Source of the DNA: Linum tenue
Taxonomy: Eukaryota > Streptophyta > Magnoliopsida > Malpighiales > Linaceae
Length of the DNA: 64,000 nt
Assembly (NCBI GenBank): GCA_946122785.1
Contig: CAMGYJ010000010.1
Span: 12,685,467 to 12,749,466 of the forward strand
Reading direction: 5' to 3'
The notes under the pieces were generated by a model. That model saw only the letters and a list, made by a program, of their open reading frames with translations. It made no database searches and had not been told where the DNA came from. This document shows, piece after piece, positions 45,596 through 57,515 of the stretch (position 1 is its first letter; each line of letters begins with the position of its first letter). The position numbers and the translations under genes were made by a program.

Positions 45596-46250
45596 CCCAA
45601 ACCAATCCATCCCATTGCTTATTTAGTGGAATCCTAGGTGGCACCATTATTTAGCAAGATTGCAATGCCACCTAGGATATTTTTTTATAAACTAGCAAGA
45701 TTGCTAAATTAGGAATTCTTCTTGCAATGCCAAACCCTAATACACGAACCAATCAATAACATATACTCTACAACAATAACACCTTATAGGCTTATACCCT
45801 AACCAATCAATACCATATATACTCTAAACCATCAACACCTTGCTTATTTAGACCATCTCCAATGGTGCAATTCTTGAGAATTGCAAGCTGATGGTGCAAG
45901 GGAGTGAAAGTGGGATGGTGAGTTACATTGATGTGGGATCAATTACAAAAGTTGCAAATTTGCATCTGATGAGTGTTTTCATGCAGTTGCAAATTTTCAT
46001 ACAGCACACACATATATACAATTCCAATCATAATACTTTACATAATTCGAATAACACAACGACAAAAAACAACTTGAGAGAAAACTCAAATTAATATAAC
46101 ACACTCACCAATTAATATTGAATTGCATTGAAAATTAAGTAGGACCCACGGTCACAATTGATGTATAGTTAAAGTTGATGAAGTGGCAATTGGGACCATA
46201 TATTTGCTCGTTGTTGGAAACTTGAACTAAAACTGGAAGTCCTCCTATGC
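45596..46250. other. MITE-rich spacer between the duplicated units
   Basis: Further relatives of the preceding MITE: 45603-45735 contains catcccattgcttattta and an inverted ccacctagga pair; 45850-46200 opens accatctccaatggtgcaa. No gene. Confidence 0.5.
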
Positions 46251-46884
46251 CGAGTCGTTTGGTATATAAGAAGACTGTTGTACTCTTCCGGTGTCGTTTA
46301 ATTTATGCACTCATTAATGGTCAGTTGAAGGCAATTTTTAAGCACTCTAAATAAATCATGTGCAACATTTCAGTTGAATAATCTTGAGAACTAGTTTTTT
46401 TTATTCAATTATTACATCGTATTTTTTGCACTAATTTTGAGCACTCATTAAATGGGTAGAGCATGTGGCGACAGAGGAGCAGAGTTCGAAATCCGGCAAA
46501 AAATCCGGTTGGCCCAATCGTAACGACTTCTAAAAATGGAGTCAGTAGTCAACAAATAAAGTACAGTATTTTTATTGGGAATGTAGGATCCCCTGCAGAT
46601 TTTAGAAGATCTCAAACGCTAATAGTACAAAGTACAGTATTTTTATTGGGAGTGTAGGATCCCCTGCAGATTTAGTAGATCTCAAACGCTTAATAGTACA
46701 AAGTACAGTATTTTTATTGGGAGTGGAGGATCCCTCGCAGATTTAGAAGATCTCAAACACTTTTGGAAGCCGCCATGGAAGCGAAGAGAGAAGCAGAAGA
46801 AAAAATAACAAAACAGTATACAAATATAAACAAATGTTACATATAGTCCAACAAAAACAAAAAGCTGTACTTTCCCTCCCTATT

Positions 46885-47395
46885 TTATCCTATTATACAT
46901 ATGGCAACTTTCCTATCTTGTATACATTTTGGGAGCATGATCAACAAGTACGCGTCAATATCGCGCAGAAGAATCACCACATGTAGTAGGGTTCCACAAC
47001 ACCTATTATGGAATCGCAACAACATGTGATGATTCTTCCGGCGATATTCAGACGGCGACTTATTGTCATTGCTCCCCTCTCCTGCCTCTAACAAAGACCC
47101 TGCATGGAGAGAAAAGGAGAAACAATACAACGAAGGATTTAGTTTAACAGTCATGATCTAACAATGACATAATGAAAGGAACTGAGATCTAAAATAATAC
47201 GCAGTCTCATCATTACCACTGCACCCGAAAATAAAGCATGGGATAGGAGGACGAAGAGGCGGATGGGGTTGATTTTCGGAGTTTCATATTGAGAAGATGG
47301 AAGAAAGGGTTCTTTTCAGGGATTGAGAGGAGGAGGAACGAACAGCAGGAGGAGATGAGTGCCACTCGGGTTTCGGAGCACGGTCTCTCCTTCAC
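46885..47395 (-). other. Small two-exon unit, copy B (function unknown)
   Basis: Same layout as copy A: TATA-like CTATAAATT near 47410, exon to 47217, intron 47216-47100, exon from 47099. Small length differences in both exons (cctatccc versus cctgtcc; ggcaggagagg versus ggcagggagg) put the long frames of the two copies out of register. At least one copy, or both, is therefore not translated as drawn. Confidence 0.35.
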
Positions 47396-47770
47396 TGATT
47401 AACGAATTTATAGATTGACTCGTAATTACTTTTACTTTCCCTCCCTTCACATTTACTGAAAATTACACTCCCTACCACTGCCTCGGCCTTGGTAACGCCA
47501 GCATTGGTTATGGGCAAAAGCGAGTTTCCGAATTCGGCAATATCTGATTGGGTGACACGCACACGACAAGGATCGAAGGTATTTCACCATCGGATTAAGG
47601 GAAAAGTTTAGGAATTGACGGTGGGAAATGGGGATGTACTTTTATAAATAGTCTGAATTTGTAGATTAACTAACTTTTTCGTTTACCAACATTACTCTAT
47701 TGATCTGGTTTATGTTATTCTAACTTGAATCATAACCCTAAACCCTAAACCTTAAACCAAACCCTAATAC

Positions 47771-49571
47771 ACGAACCAGTCAATACCATATACTCTACAA
47801 CAATAACAACACCTTATAGGCTTATACCGTAACCAATCAATAACATATATACTTTAAACCATCAACACCTTGCTCCTCTCTTATACCATAACCTTCAAGA
47901 CCTTATACTGTATACCAACAACACCTTCTTCTATCTCCATCCCCAACTTTCAATTTATAATAAGTGTTTCCTTTGAAATATAAAATGGAACCCACCTTGG
48001 CAATTGCTAGCATAATTTAGGGATGTAGATGAATAGAAATTGTTAAGTGATGAATTGCTAAAATTGATGATGTGGCGGTAGGGACCTCGTGTAGAAATTG
48101 TTGTTCAATTTTAGGGATGAAGATGATCAATACACTAACCCAATACCATATACTCTAAACCATCAACACCTTATACAATATCGTATTTTAGGGATGGAGA
48201 TGATCAATACACTAACCCAATACCATGTACTCTAAACCATCAACACCTTATACAATATCGTATACCTATACGCTGATAAATTAAAATTATAACTTGCTTT
48301 TCAAAACATAAATTAAAAATTGATACCCACTAAGTATCGAACCAAAAACCTCTACTTTATTGAGTAAGCAAATAACAGACAATTAACCAATTAAGCTACA
48401 TCACATTGATGACCATCTTGCATAATTTCGCTTTCTTATTAAGTGAAGGGTTAAAATGAACGATAAATATATCACAGGGGATTGTTTCAACTTCGGCGGG
48501 GACTGAGAGAGTGGAAAAGGGGTAATTATTCTATCAAAAAAGAAAAGAAAAGGGGGAATTAATGAAGAGTTAAATTGGACGGATTGTCTTTACCACGCCA
48601 CTACAAAATCATTCGGGCCAAAAACACGCAGGTTCAAATCAAACAATAAATGAAGAAAGATGAACTTAATAACTCTAACTAATTTTCATTCCATATATGG
48701 CGAATCGCTAATGGCCGGGATCACCAACAAGGATAACCAACAAGGCAAAATAGATAATGGGAACTTACCTTGCACACACCAAATCATTTTATCTCGTACT
48801 GATAAATGTGTCACGCTACAATAATTATGTCTAAGTTTTTTTAGTAATAAGGCATGATCAGCATTTATAAGCAGATATAAAGAAAATATAAAATCGAGAA
48901 AAAATAAGACAACACCTACCCTCACCCTTTAACCAATCGATATCATATGCTCTAAACCATCAACACCTTATAACCTACCCATATACCATATACTCTATAC
49001 CATCATCAACAACCTAATACCCTAAGCCGTCAGTACCCATTTCCTTTAACATCAACACCTTATACAACAATCGTATACCTATACGCTGATAAAATTTTAC
49101 ATTTTGAAAATACTTGGCCAACTAAAGTACATAGGTACTTCAAAAGTGAAATTCTAACTTTCGTTTCAAAACATAAATTAAAAAAATATCCTCACTCAGT
49201 ATCCAACCACAAGCCTCTAATTAGTCTACAAGAGGTTTGTTATGTACGAGTGCATTGCATAAAGATGGGAAATCGGTGAGAGAGTGGAATAGGATCTCAA
49301 TTAATGAAGAGTTAAATTGGGCGGATTGTACTTTACCTCGTACCGCTAAATGTGTAAAGAGACACGCTAGCATTTACCAAATCCCAAAAAAGATGGAACA
49401 CAAAATTATGTTTAAATTGCGTGAACTCAATGCATGATCAGGATTTTAGAAGCAGAAGCAGATGAAAATAAGTAAAACAAAGAATCGCCACTGAGATAGA
49501 CAATTATCAAAGGCCCAACCTAATGACAATCCGGAACTCAGTATCCATTATCAACAAACTAGGTGTCATGG
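47771..49571. other. Degenerate repeat field inside the block
   Basis: A 73-bp unit (gatcaatacactaacccaat...) is repeated at about 48127 and 48200. Longer segments recur: cgctgataaa...aaaacataaattaaa at 48276 and 49090, aattaatgaagagttaaatt at 48557 and 49300, and gataaatgtg / ctaaatgtg...gcatgatca at 48800 and 49345. 47935-48130 is another MITE of the catctccatccc type. No coding region is supported. Confidence 0.6.
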
Positions 49572-49632
49572 GTCATGTACAAAGCCACTTTTGAATGTTA
49601 TTGAAAAGCCTGCAAAAATCAATGATCAGACC
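49572..49632 (+). repeat. 62-bp direct repeat, right copy
   Basis: Direct copy of 35221-35282, immediately inside the right arm. Confidence 0.8.
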
Positions 49633-49638
49633 TAGTCC

Positions 49639-50456
49639 AACTAGAATTAGTCCTAAACGCACCGTTAATACATAAACACAAATTAAGGAGACCTCTCCAT
49701 CTGATTCGAATCAAATTAGGTCTTCTTCATCTCCTTCCTCAATCCTCTGGGCGAGACGAACACTGCATATCAGGAAACCTTAATTTCACCGAGTGATAGA
49801 AGTTTCGAGAAAATGACAATACCTCTAAGACAAGATGACAAAGCACTAGCGACATGAACCCTAGGGTTAGCAAACCTCTTTCAAGGGTTCTTTTGCAAAC
49901 GAAAAGTTTGATGAACACAATAATAGACATGGTCGCCGTAATCGTGTTAGAAAGAGATAGGCGAGTAAATTCCGCACGGAAATAAAATGACGATGAACAA
50001 ACCGTCGATTTGTGGATAAAAGGATTTGGGGTTCAAAACGATGATTATGTGAGGAGTTCATATTGGATGGGGATCTTCTCTTCGAATGTGGATACATAGA
50101 TTTGGCGTATGAAACATGATGATGTTGGGGATTGAGATTGGATAGGGAGCTAAATCGAATGTGGATCAAATAATAAAAGGATTTGGGTTTCAAAACGATG
50201 ATTTTGTTGGAGATTTCAGATTTGATAGGCAGCTTATGATCGAACTTCGAACTTAGAGGGGACCCTCCAAGGCGAATGAGGGATCGTAGAAGGGAGACTG
50301 GAAATTGGTTAGGGCGGCGGGTCGTATCCATAGGGTTTAACCTCTTAATCGATATCATTAAACCGGGTACAGTTAGGTTGAAGTCCAATCAATAAAGCAT
50401 AAACGCTTCGTGATGCTTTTGGTAATTTTCCTTGCCCCCGGTTACCCGTACCCCGG
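49639..50456 (-). repeat. Right arm of the long inverted repeat
   Basis: Inverted counterpart of 34434-35214, ending ccgtaccccgg against a TA run. It has an internal tandem duplication not in the left arm: aaaaggatttgggg/gtttcaaaacgatgatt occurs near 50020 and 50175. Confidence 0.75.
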
Positions 50457-50470
50457 ATATATATATATAT

Positions 50471-50829
50471 GGTGCCTTCTACGGTACCCCGGGTGAAATC
50501 CGGGATACCGCATACCTTGAGTATGAAAATGCTATCTAGACCTCGAATTAGCAGGATTTTTGGATATGATACTATACTCTAACCATTAATGAGTGAACCC
50601 TAAGTCCTAATTATCTAAATCAAAACTATAAACCCTAAGATGGTGCATTGATTTTTTGCCTATATTTGGACGAATCATAACTGTCAATTATTGTTTCTAA
50701 TTAAATTGATCTTGAGGTATAAGATTTAGAGAATTAAGACCTAGATTTTGATCTTTATGGGTTAGAGTATAATATCATGTCCGAAAGATCAGTCAATTCA
50801 AGTTCTAGATAGCATTTTCTTACTCAAGG
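50471..50829. mobile_element. MITE 'B', TA-microsatellite family, right end truncated
   Basis: Starts ggtgccttctacggtacc after a TA run and follows MITE A closely. It stops at ttactcaagg (about 50829), losing roughly the last 45 bp of its right terminal repeat. It abuts the outer end of the large inverted repeat. Confidence 0.75.
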
Positions 50830-51485
50830 AATTGCGGCGTTATGAGTTACGACGGGAAAGGAGTTAGCATCCTAGAATTGATGCTAAAAGAAAAATTAAC
50901 TTCATCTAGAATTCGATCTATAATTTTCATTACAAATTAACTATCCTGAACCGATTATAGACCTCGTCTAATGGCCTTGGGTTCATAGACTTAGCACTGT
51001 AGTTTGGATTCGAGTACGTATGTTTTGAATCAAAATGTTGTTCACTAAACACTATATGATTAGCGGTTGGCGAGTTTCCTATACCAGTGATTAGTAGGAA
51101 GCCAATAAGATTTATGAGGTTTGGTCTTTTTCAAGAAACTAGCGTAGGGTTTATGAGGTTTTTGGTAAGAATCAAAATGAGGTAGGTCTAGACTGGTGTC
51201 TTGATACCTATAATATGATTAATGTAGTTAAATTATTGTTGAAATTTAGGTTCTCACCTAATGATAATTTTATTATAGCTAAAATATTAGGTAATAAAAA
51301 TAAAACTTTAAGTTATTTGGGTAAAATTTCATGTGATTTAAGCAAGAATAATTTAAAAATGGGGCGGGTCAGGGCAGGTCAGGTCGATCACACTACCCAT
51401 GCCCGGCTTCCCCCAAATAGGTCAAACATGTCGGGTAAAATGGATCAACTCGAAATTGCGATTCGTAGTGTTTGGTCAGCTTTAG
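50830..51485. other. Intergenic stretch
   Basis: No gene. The GC-richer patch 51360-51440 (gggcgggtcagggcaggtc) resembles the subterminal DNA of the hAT MITEs, but ends could not be paired. Confidence 0.45.
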
Positions 51486-51489
51486 AGGA

Positions 51490-51893
51490 CTTGTGTCAGC
51501 TTTATAAGGTTTCTGGTATGCTTTGAGAAACTTATGGTTAGCTTTGAATTTTTTTTATATGCTTTATGAGTTTTGTGGTTTGATGAGGTTATGCTATGCT
51601 TTATAAGCTTTTTGGTCTACTTTATGTTATTGGTTAAGTGGTTTATACTTTATTGTATTTCTGCTATGTGTTTTTTGGTATGCTTCATGATATTTGTGGT
51701 TGATGCCAGCTAAGGACGGTATGCAGAATAAATAGGTAGAACCACAACCATCCCCCCCACCACCACCAAAAAAAAATTAAAAATGATAATTGTGCCAGTC
51801 TCTTTAAAAATCAACATTAATTGTGAACAAACCGTTATATATAAAAAGTTATCAAAATGAAATGTTTCCATTGATTGGGATTATTGTTAGCAC
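51490..51893. mobile_element. Decayed relative of the 10.7-kb MITE
   Basis: The right end tttccattgattgggatta followed by ttgttagcacc corresponds to the right end at 11268-11300 (ttcctattggttggaag). The interior has the same loose array of atgcttta/gtttgtggt words. The left end could not be found. Confidence 0.45.
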
Positions 51894-51972
51894 CATGTTG
51901 AACATAGTGGGTGCTAGAACTCTGACCGTAGTTAGCATCGATCATGATCAACAGACTTGTTGTGAGTGAACC

Positions 51973-53044
51973 GATTCAAGTTCAATATATAATACACATC
52001 TGTACCCGTATTCTTGGTTGTTTGACTTGAAATTGGCAAAACAAAAGAGAGCCGGACAAAAGGGATCCAAAATGGGACAAAATGGAGGAAAATATCAAAA
52101 CTTACAGTCTAGAGCAAATTCTCACGGCCAGACTATAAGATTCACACTCCCACCGTGAAGATTACACAAGTTCTAGGAGGCCATATGCATCTCACGTCCA
52201 TTTTAGGATGTCACTATTTGCCCACCGTGACAATTACATTGAAATTGTGAAGATTGCATGTTATTAGACGACCTCTAGCATCTTGTGGCCGCATGAAAAC
52301 CTCACGACTGCAAACCTTGAGAATTTCTCTAAAATCGTGAAGTATGTAAGTGATAAGGTGAAAATTCAATCGACCTCACGGTTTAGCTTCAAATCTCACT
52401 ACTGTGACGAGTGACCGTCAACTTTGCATTTTTTGACTATATAAAGGACCAAAAATTAGATTTTGAGAAGAAGAGTCTAGAGTGAGAAAGTGCATCTGCT
52501 GGGTAGAGAGAAAGTGATGAAGTAGATCCCTAGATGAAGCATTGGAGCTTCAAATCACAATTGGACCATCAAATCCATCACCAAGGGTTGAAGAGTGAAG
52601 TGCATGCAAGAGCAAGAACCCACTCCTCTATGATGTTTTCTTCTCTTGATCTGGTGTATTTCTCTTTCTCCCACTATGAGCTAAACTTTCTATCACTTGG
52701 GTGTTGTGAAATTCTAGTGGTATATGTTAGATAAGATGAATGATTGACTCTTGATTGTATATAGATTTTAAGTATTTCATGAATTGTGTTGGGTATTGAT
52801 AAAATCCTTCCAATTATAGCTATTAACCTAACGTAGAGAATATCCAATTAGGTTAGTTCAAACACTTACCTCATTCTTCATTGTGGGTTGATGGATGGAG
52901 CATGCAATCATGGTACAATGTCTTATTGGATCATATTCCAATAGTGGGAATCTATTTGTCACTCCCTAGATGTTCTATGTCACGGGATGTGGAAACTCTC
53001 CCTTCTGAATAGTTCGTTCTAGGTGAGTTTGAGTAACTCAAGAG
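51973..53044 (+). repeat. Athila 5' LTR, 3' end deleted
   Basis: Matches the 3' LTR until gagtaactcaa, then breaks into coding sequence. 52440-52520 corresponds to ctatataaa.ga..aaa in both LTRs, a likely promoter and transcript-start area. Confidence 0.7.
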
Positions 53045-55540
53045 GGATCAACCCCTCCTTTTTCTCTCACAAGATTATGATGGAGGATGAATTCAAGTTT
53101 GTGGTGCAACATCATCGACAATTGAATCCTCATATGAAGGAGGTGGTGAAGGCGGAGGTGATCAAGCTCCTAGAAGCCGGTGGTACCAAAGACAGGAGAC
53201 ATGAAGATGGTGGCCAATGATAAAGATGAGCTCATATCGAAAAGAACGATGAGTTTGCACCAACTACTGCTGGGTAAATGATGTCACCAGGAAATATCAC
53301 TTGTCGCTCCCGTTCATTGATCAAATGTTGGAGAGATTAGCCTGTCACAATTACTATTGCTTCTTAGATGGGATGTCTGACTACTTTCATATTCCAATAT
53401 TTCCCGAAGATCAGGCGGAGAGCATTTTCACTTTCCCATATGGAACATTTTGTTACTGGATGATCCCTTTTGGTCTTTACAACGCACCAACCACATTTCA
53501 GAGATGAATGATGGCAAAATTCAAAAAAGTTTTGGGAGACATCATGGAGGTCTTCATAGAAAATTTCTCCGTCTTTTTTGACTTATTCATCCAATGCCTC
53601 AACAAACTCGACTGAGTGTTACAACGATGCGAGGGGCATTGTTTTCGGACATAGAATCTCCAAGAATGGAATTGAAGTGGATAGGTTAAAGATCAAAACC
53701 ATAAGCAATTTACCCCCTCCTAACACCATGAAGGACATCCAAAGTTTCCTTAGGCACGCCTCAATGATGTATTCTCGAAGATTGCACTCCCTTTGACCAG
53801 ATTCTTGAGAAGTATGCCTCGTTCATCTTCTTAGTGGAGTGTATGGCGACATTTGGGCTGCTGAAGGACACAAGCTTAATCGTGGCCCCATCATGTGACA
53901 CCAAATTGGAGTCTTCCGTTCAAGCTTATGTGTGATTCGAGCGACTTTGCAGTTGCAGTCATGCTTGGGCACAGGCGGGAAAAACATTTCTAACAAATCT
54001 ATTATTCCTCAAAGACACTGAAAGAAACCCAAGAAAACTACACTACCACAGAGAAAGAGCTGTTGGCTGCAGTATATGACTTTGACAAGTTTAGGTTGTA
54101 TCTGGTCTTGTCAAAGGTCATCGTCTACACTGACCACTTGCTTTTTGATGAACAAAGCATATGCGAAACCTTGCCTCATTTAGTGGATCCACCTCTTGCA
54201 AGAGTTTGATATTGAAATCAAGGATAAAAAGGGAGCGGAGAATTGGCAGTTGAACATTTGTCACAATCAAGGGACCATCAGCGACTACCAGTGATGGGGA
54301 GATCAATGACTCTTTTATGGATGAGAGATCCTCATGTCGAGCTTGGTTGAGAGTTTCACCCCATTGTACTCTGATTTCTTGAATTACTTAGTGGGTCAGT
54401 AGTTACCTATATGGATGACCATTCAAGCAAAAATAAAAAATTTCGGTGACATTCGCCATTATTTCTGGGATAATCCCCACCTGTTTTGTTAGGGACGGAT
54501 GGTGTGATCCATTTATGTGTGATGGAATCAGAGATGCACGACATCCTTTTTCATTGCCACGAGGGTCCGACCGGTGGACATCATGGAGGGAACCACATCG
54601 CGAGAAAGGTGCTCCAATCCGACTTCTATTGGACCACTCTCTTCAAGGATGCCAAACACTTCACACGGAGGTGCAATCGTTGCCAACCACCCACAAACGA
54701 GTGGTCAAAACGAGTTGACAAATAGAGATCTAAAGAGGATATTGGAAAAGGAGGTGGATCAATCCCGTCAAGATTGGTCCACAAAGCTCGTGCTTCATTA
54801 TACCACCCTGCGCCAAGTTAGAATTTTCTTTTTTCATTCGTATTAATTGTCGGTTGGAATATTCGGTTATTTTTTGATTATTCGTATTAGTTTGGCTCTA
54901 GGACTATTATCATTCATTGTGTCTTGTCTAGGAAATAATAGTTTACTTGTTGTTTTGGGGTTTGGTTTCCTTGTTTTAAGGGGAAAGAGTTTGTAGGGTT
55001 AGTCCTATAAATATGTACCTTTGCTCTTCTATTTTCATACAAGTAATAAATTCTAATAAATTAGTAGTAAATTAGCTATATTTTATTGCATTCCTAGTTC
55101 GATCGTAGAAGAGTTCTAGTTCCATGAGGCGTGAGATCCTATCATGCGCCAGCTCGATGATGCTTTATTGGCTTACGCACGGCTTACAAGACACTTATTG
55201 GTACCTCTCCATATAGGCTTGTTTACGGCAAAATGTGCCATTTGCTGGTAGAGCTGGCTCACAAGTCCTATTGGAAATAAACTACTTAACCTTAATGAAT
55301 GTGCGCATAGAATAATTAAAATTTGAGGTGCAAGAACTTGATGAATGGCGTCACCATGCATACGAGAGCACACGACTCCATAAGGAGAAGACAAAACCGC
55401 CATGATGCAAGATTGAAGAAGCCCAAGAAAAATAAAATAGGTGATCGAGTTCTTCTCTATAACTCTAGCCTAAGATTATTCCCTAAAAGCTCCATCAAGG
55501 TGGTATGGTCCTTATATGATCCCTTGACTCGATAATTCCC
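53045..55540 (+). pseudogene. Athila RT-RNase H-integrase, multiply broken
   Basis: RT opens SFFSHKIMMEDEFKFVVQHH and HMKEVVKAEVIKLLEAG, then LPFIDQMLERLACHNYYCFL and FTFPYGTFCYWMIPFGLYNA (fingers and palm); the YxDD box is not recognisable. Integrase keeps the HHCC finger ([18 protein letters not shown], then CNRCQ). The catalytic core is largely missing: right after CNRCQ it jumps to [14 protein letters not shown] and DWSTKL. After a 361-bp insertion it resumes with LDDALLAY and ends KNKIGDRVLLYNSSLRLFP. Stops and frame changes throughout. Confidence 0.8.
54791..55151 (+). mobile_element. Solo-LTR-like insertion in the Athila integrase
   Basis: A 361-bp segment starts TG, ends CA and is flanked by gctcg on both sides (54786-54790 and 55152-55156). 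It splits the integrase codons between STKL and LDDAL. Inside are TATAAATA (55016-55023) and AATAAA-like words, as in an LTR. An alternative reading uses tgcgcca, present at both ends, as duplication, with an LTR from about 54817 to 55144 ending CTATCA. Either way no internal region remains. Confidence 0.6.
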
Positions 55541-56643
55541 ACAAGCACAAGTTCCAATTTTTATTTGGGAAATAATTCTTTCACAAAACAATTTGAGGGT
55601 TCCAAACAACTTGCTCCAAGCATGATTCCTACTCATTATGTTTAGAATTGTTTGATGTCGTGATGGTATGCATCCTAGGGAGGATAATGTAGTGCTACGG
55701 AGGATGTTGGTCCATGAGAAATTTTGCATCCAATTCCTCCTTGGTTGGTTGATACTGTTGACCACTATGATTATGACATATGTGTTGGAATCTCTCCACT
55801 TTTGGACTGAAAAAAGTTTTTGAAAAAGGTGCTCCATTTTTTAATGTACTTTGAATGAAAAATGAGTGTCTTGTTTGAGTGGCAACCAATCATAGTGTTT
55901 AAATTAAGCCATCAAAGGGATTTTCTTTTGAACTGAAGTGTGCTTTTGAGGATATGTTTGGGGAATTTTGATAGATTTATAGCATCCAACCTTCATCTAC
56001 TACCTTTCATATTCCCTTAAACACCTCTCCCCCTCATGGGACTTAATTAAGAGGAGATATTTTTTTTCCTCTACTCAAGTCAAGATACTTCGACTCTTTG
56101 TTTTCTCACTCATCTTTTACTTGACAGAGTGTAGGTTGGGAATTGGTGCTTGAGAGAATTGGATTTACCATCCGAATGCTTCACCTTCCTATATAGATTC
56201 ATCCTCTCAACCATCACTTTCCCCACATGAGGCTAAGATAGGGAAGTGAATGTTGCTTCTCCTCTATGTCGCGAGATAGAGACCTTGTTTTGCGAAACTG
56301 CAGATGTGATGCCATGAGCGGCATTGTGAGTTGAGGCTCAAAAGTTTATGACATCTTAAGTAGGAGCACCATCATCGAGTCCACTGTTTTCAACCCATTT
56401 TTTAGATTCCTTTTATGCATATGTCATGTGTCTTGGTTTCACTAATTGGCAAGGTCCCAACTTGAGGTTGTGTTTCACCTTATGGTGGAGGTGAGATTTC
56501 TTATCTCCGATTTACATTTGAAAGTTTCTAGTTTACCCACTACCGATGATCTATAATTCTTATCATCATGAATGTCCATCAAGGTGCACCTCTTTGAGCT
56601 AGGTTTGCTTTGGGACAAGCAGATGGTTAAGGGTGTGGGATTT
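55541..56643 (+). other. Athila 3' internal non-coding region
   Basis: Between the integrase end and the 3' LTR. No ORF of note; I see no envelope-like gene. It ends in a purine-rich stretch that could include the polypurine tract. Confidence 0.5.
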
Positions 56644-57515
56644 TGATTCAAGCCTAATTATACACATTTGTATCATTTTCCTCGTTGTTTGACTTAATAT
56701 TCATCATCCTTGAGGGCGTTTTACCCTAGGTTGTGCATGTTTGAGTGTACTTCAGGTCTAAGCATGTGAAATTGGCAAAAGGAACGAGAGTTTGACAAAA
56801 AGGCGTCAAAACGATACAAAATGGAGGAAAGTGTCAAAGCTCACGGTCCAAAGCAAATGATCACAGCTAGGTAGTGATATTCACACTAAAACTGTGAGGA
56901 ATACACAAGTTCTAGGAGGCCAGATGCATCTCACGGGAATTTGAAGAAGTGACAATTACACTAAATCGGGTAGAATGCACACTTCCAGATGACCTCTTGC
57001 ATCTCGCGGGCGCATGCAAACCTCATTTCTCAAAACCGTGAGAATTGCACGTATGTAAGTGTATGGTGCCAATTCAGTCAACCTCATGGTTTGGCTTCAA
57101 ATCTCACGGTTGTGACCGGTGACCATGAACTTTGCACTTTCAACCTATATAAATTAAAGAAGTAGAAATCAAATTTTGAGAAGAGGAGTAAAGAGTGAGA
57201 AAGTGCATTTGTTTTGTTGAGAGAGAAAGTGATGAAGGGGATCCCTATATGGAGAATTATTGTAGCTTCATATCACCACTATAGTTCAAATCCATCGCCA
57301 AGGGTTTATGATTGAAGTGCAAGAGCAAGACCCTACTCCTCTAGGATGTTTTCTTCTCTTGATTTGGTGTATTTCTCTCTCTCTCTCTCTCCCCCACCAT
57401 GAGCTAAGCTTTCTATTACTTTGGTGTTGTGGAATTCTTGTTGTATGTGTTAATTAGATTAATGATTGATTTTCTTTTTATAGACTCTTGATTTTATTTA
57501 TATATATATATATAT

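Larger units (their letters stand above)
43995..47770. repeat. Large tandem duplication, units about 1.4-1.5 kb
   Basis: 43995-45340 and about 46255-47770 are homologous in direct orientation, with similar order throughout: aagaagactgttg, aaataaatcatgtgcaac, the exon-like unit, caccgaaaa..cgg, gcctcggccttggtaacg and an accctaaaccctaaa tract. The 0.9 kb between them is MITE-type DNA. The duplicated unit starts in the 3' flank of the transposase gene. Confidence 0.8.
34434..50456. mobile_element. Putative large gene-carrying MULE (about 16 kb) bounded by long inverted repeats
   Basis: A sequence at 34434-35214 recurs inverted at 49639-50456, with the same outer-to-inner order. Both outer ends touch TA runs and both inner edges stop at aactagaattag. 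Between them are a MULE FAR1-type transposase, a divergent Ulp1-like gene, an intact transposon-type ORF and a duplicated small unit. Long terminal inverted repeats, a MULE transposase and a captured Ulp1 gene fit the Kaonashi-type MULEs known from Arabidopsis. The 9-bp target duplication cannot be judged because the flanks are (TA)n. The alternative is a chance pair of inverted repeats around a smaller MULE. Confidence 0.45.

Noticed and set aside
49867..50388. 173-aa open frame (minus) in the right inverted-repeat arm
   Set aside because: Not preserved in the left arm, composition typical of repeats, no domain; spans an internal tandem duplication.
55457..55837. 126-aa open frame (minus) downstream of the Athila integrase
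   Set aside because: Antisense to the integrase C-terminus at one end and no domain; chance frame.
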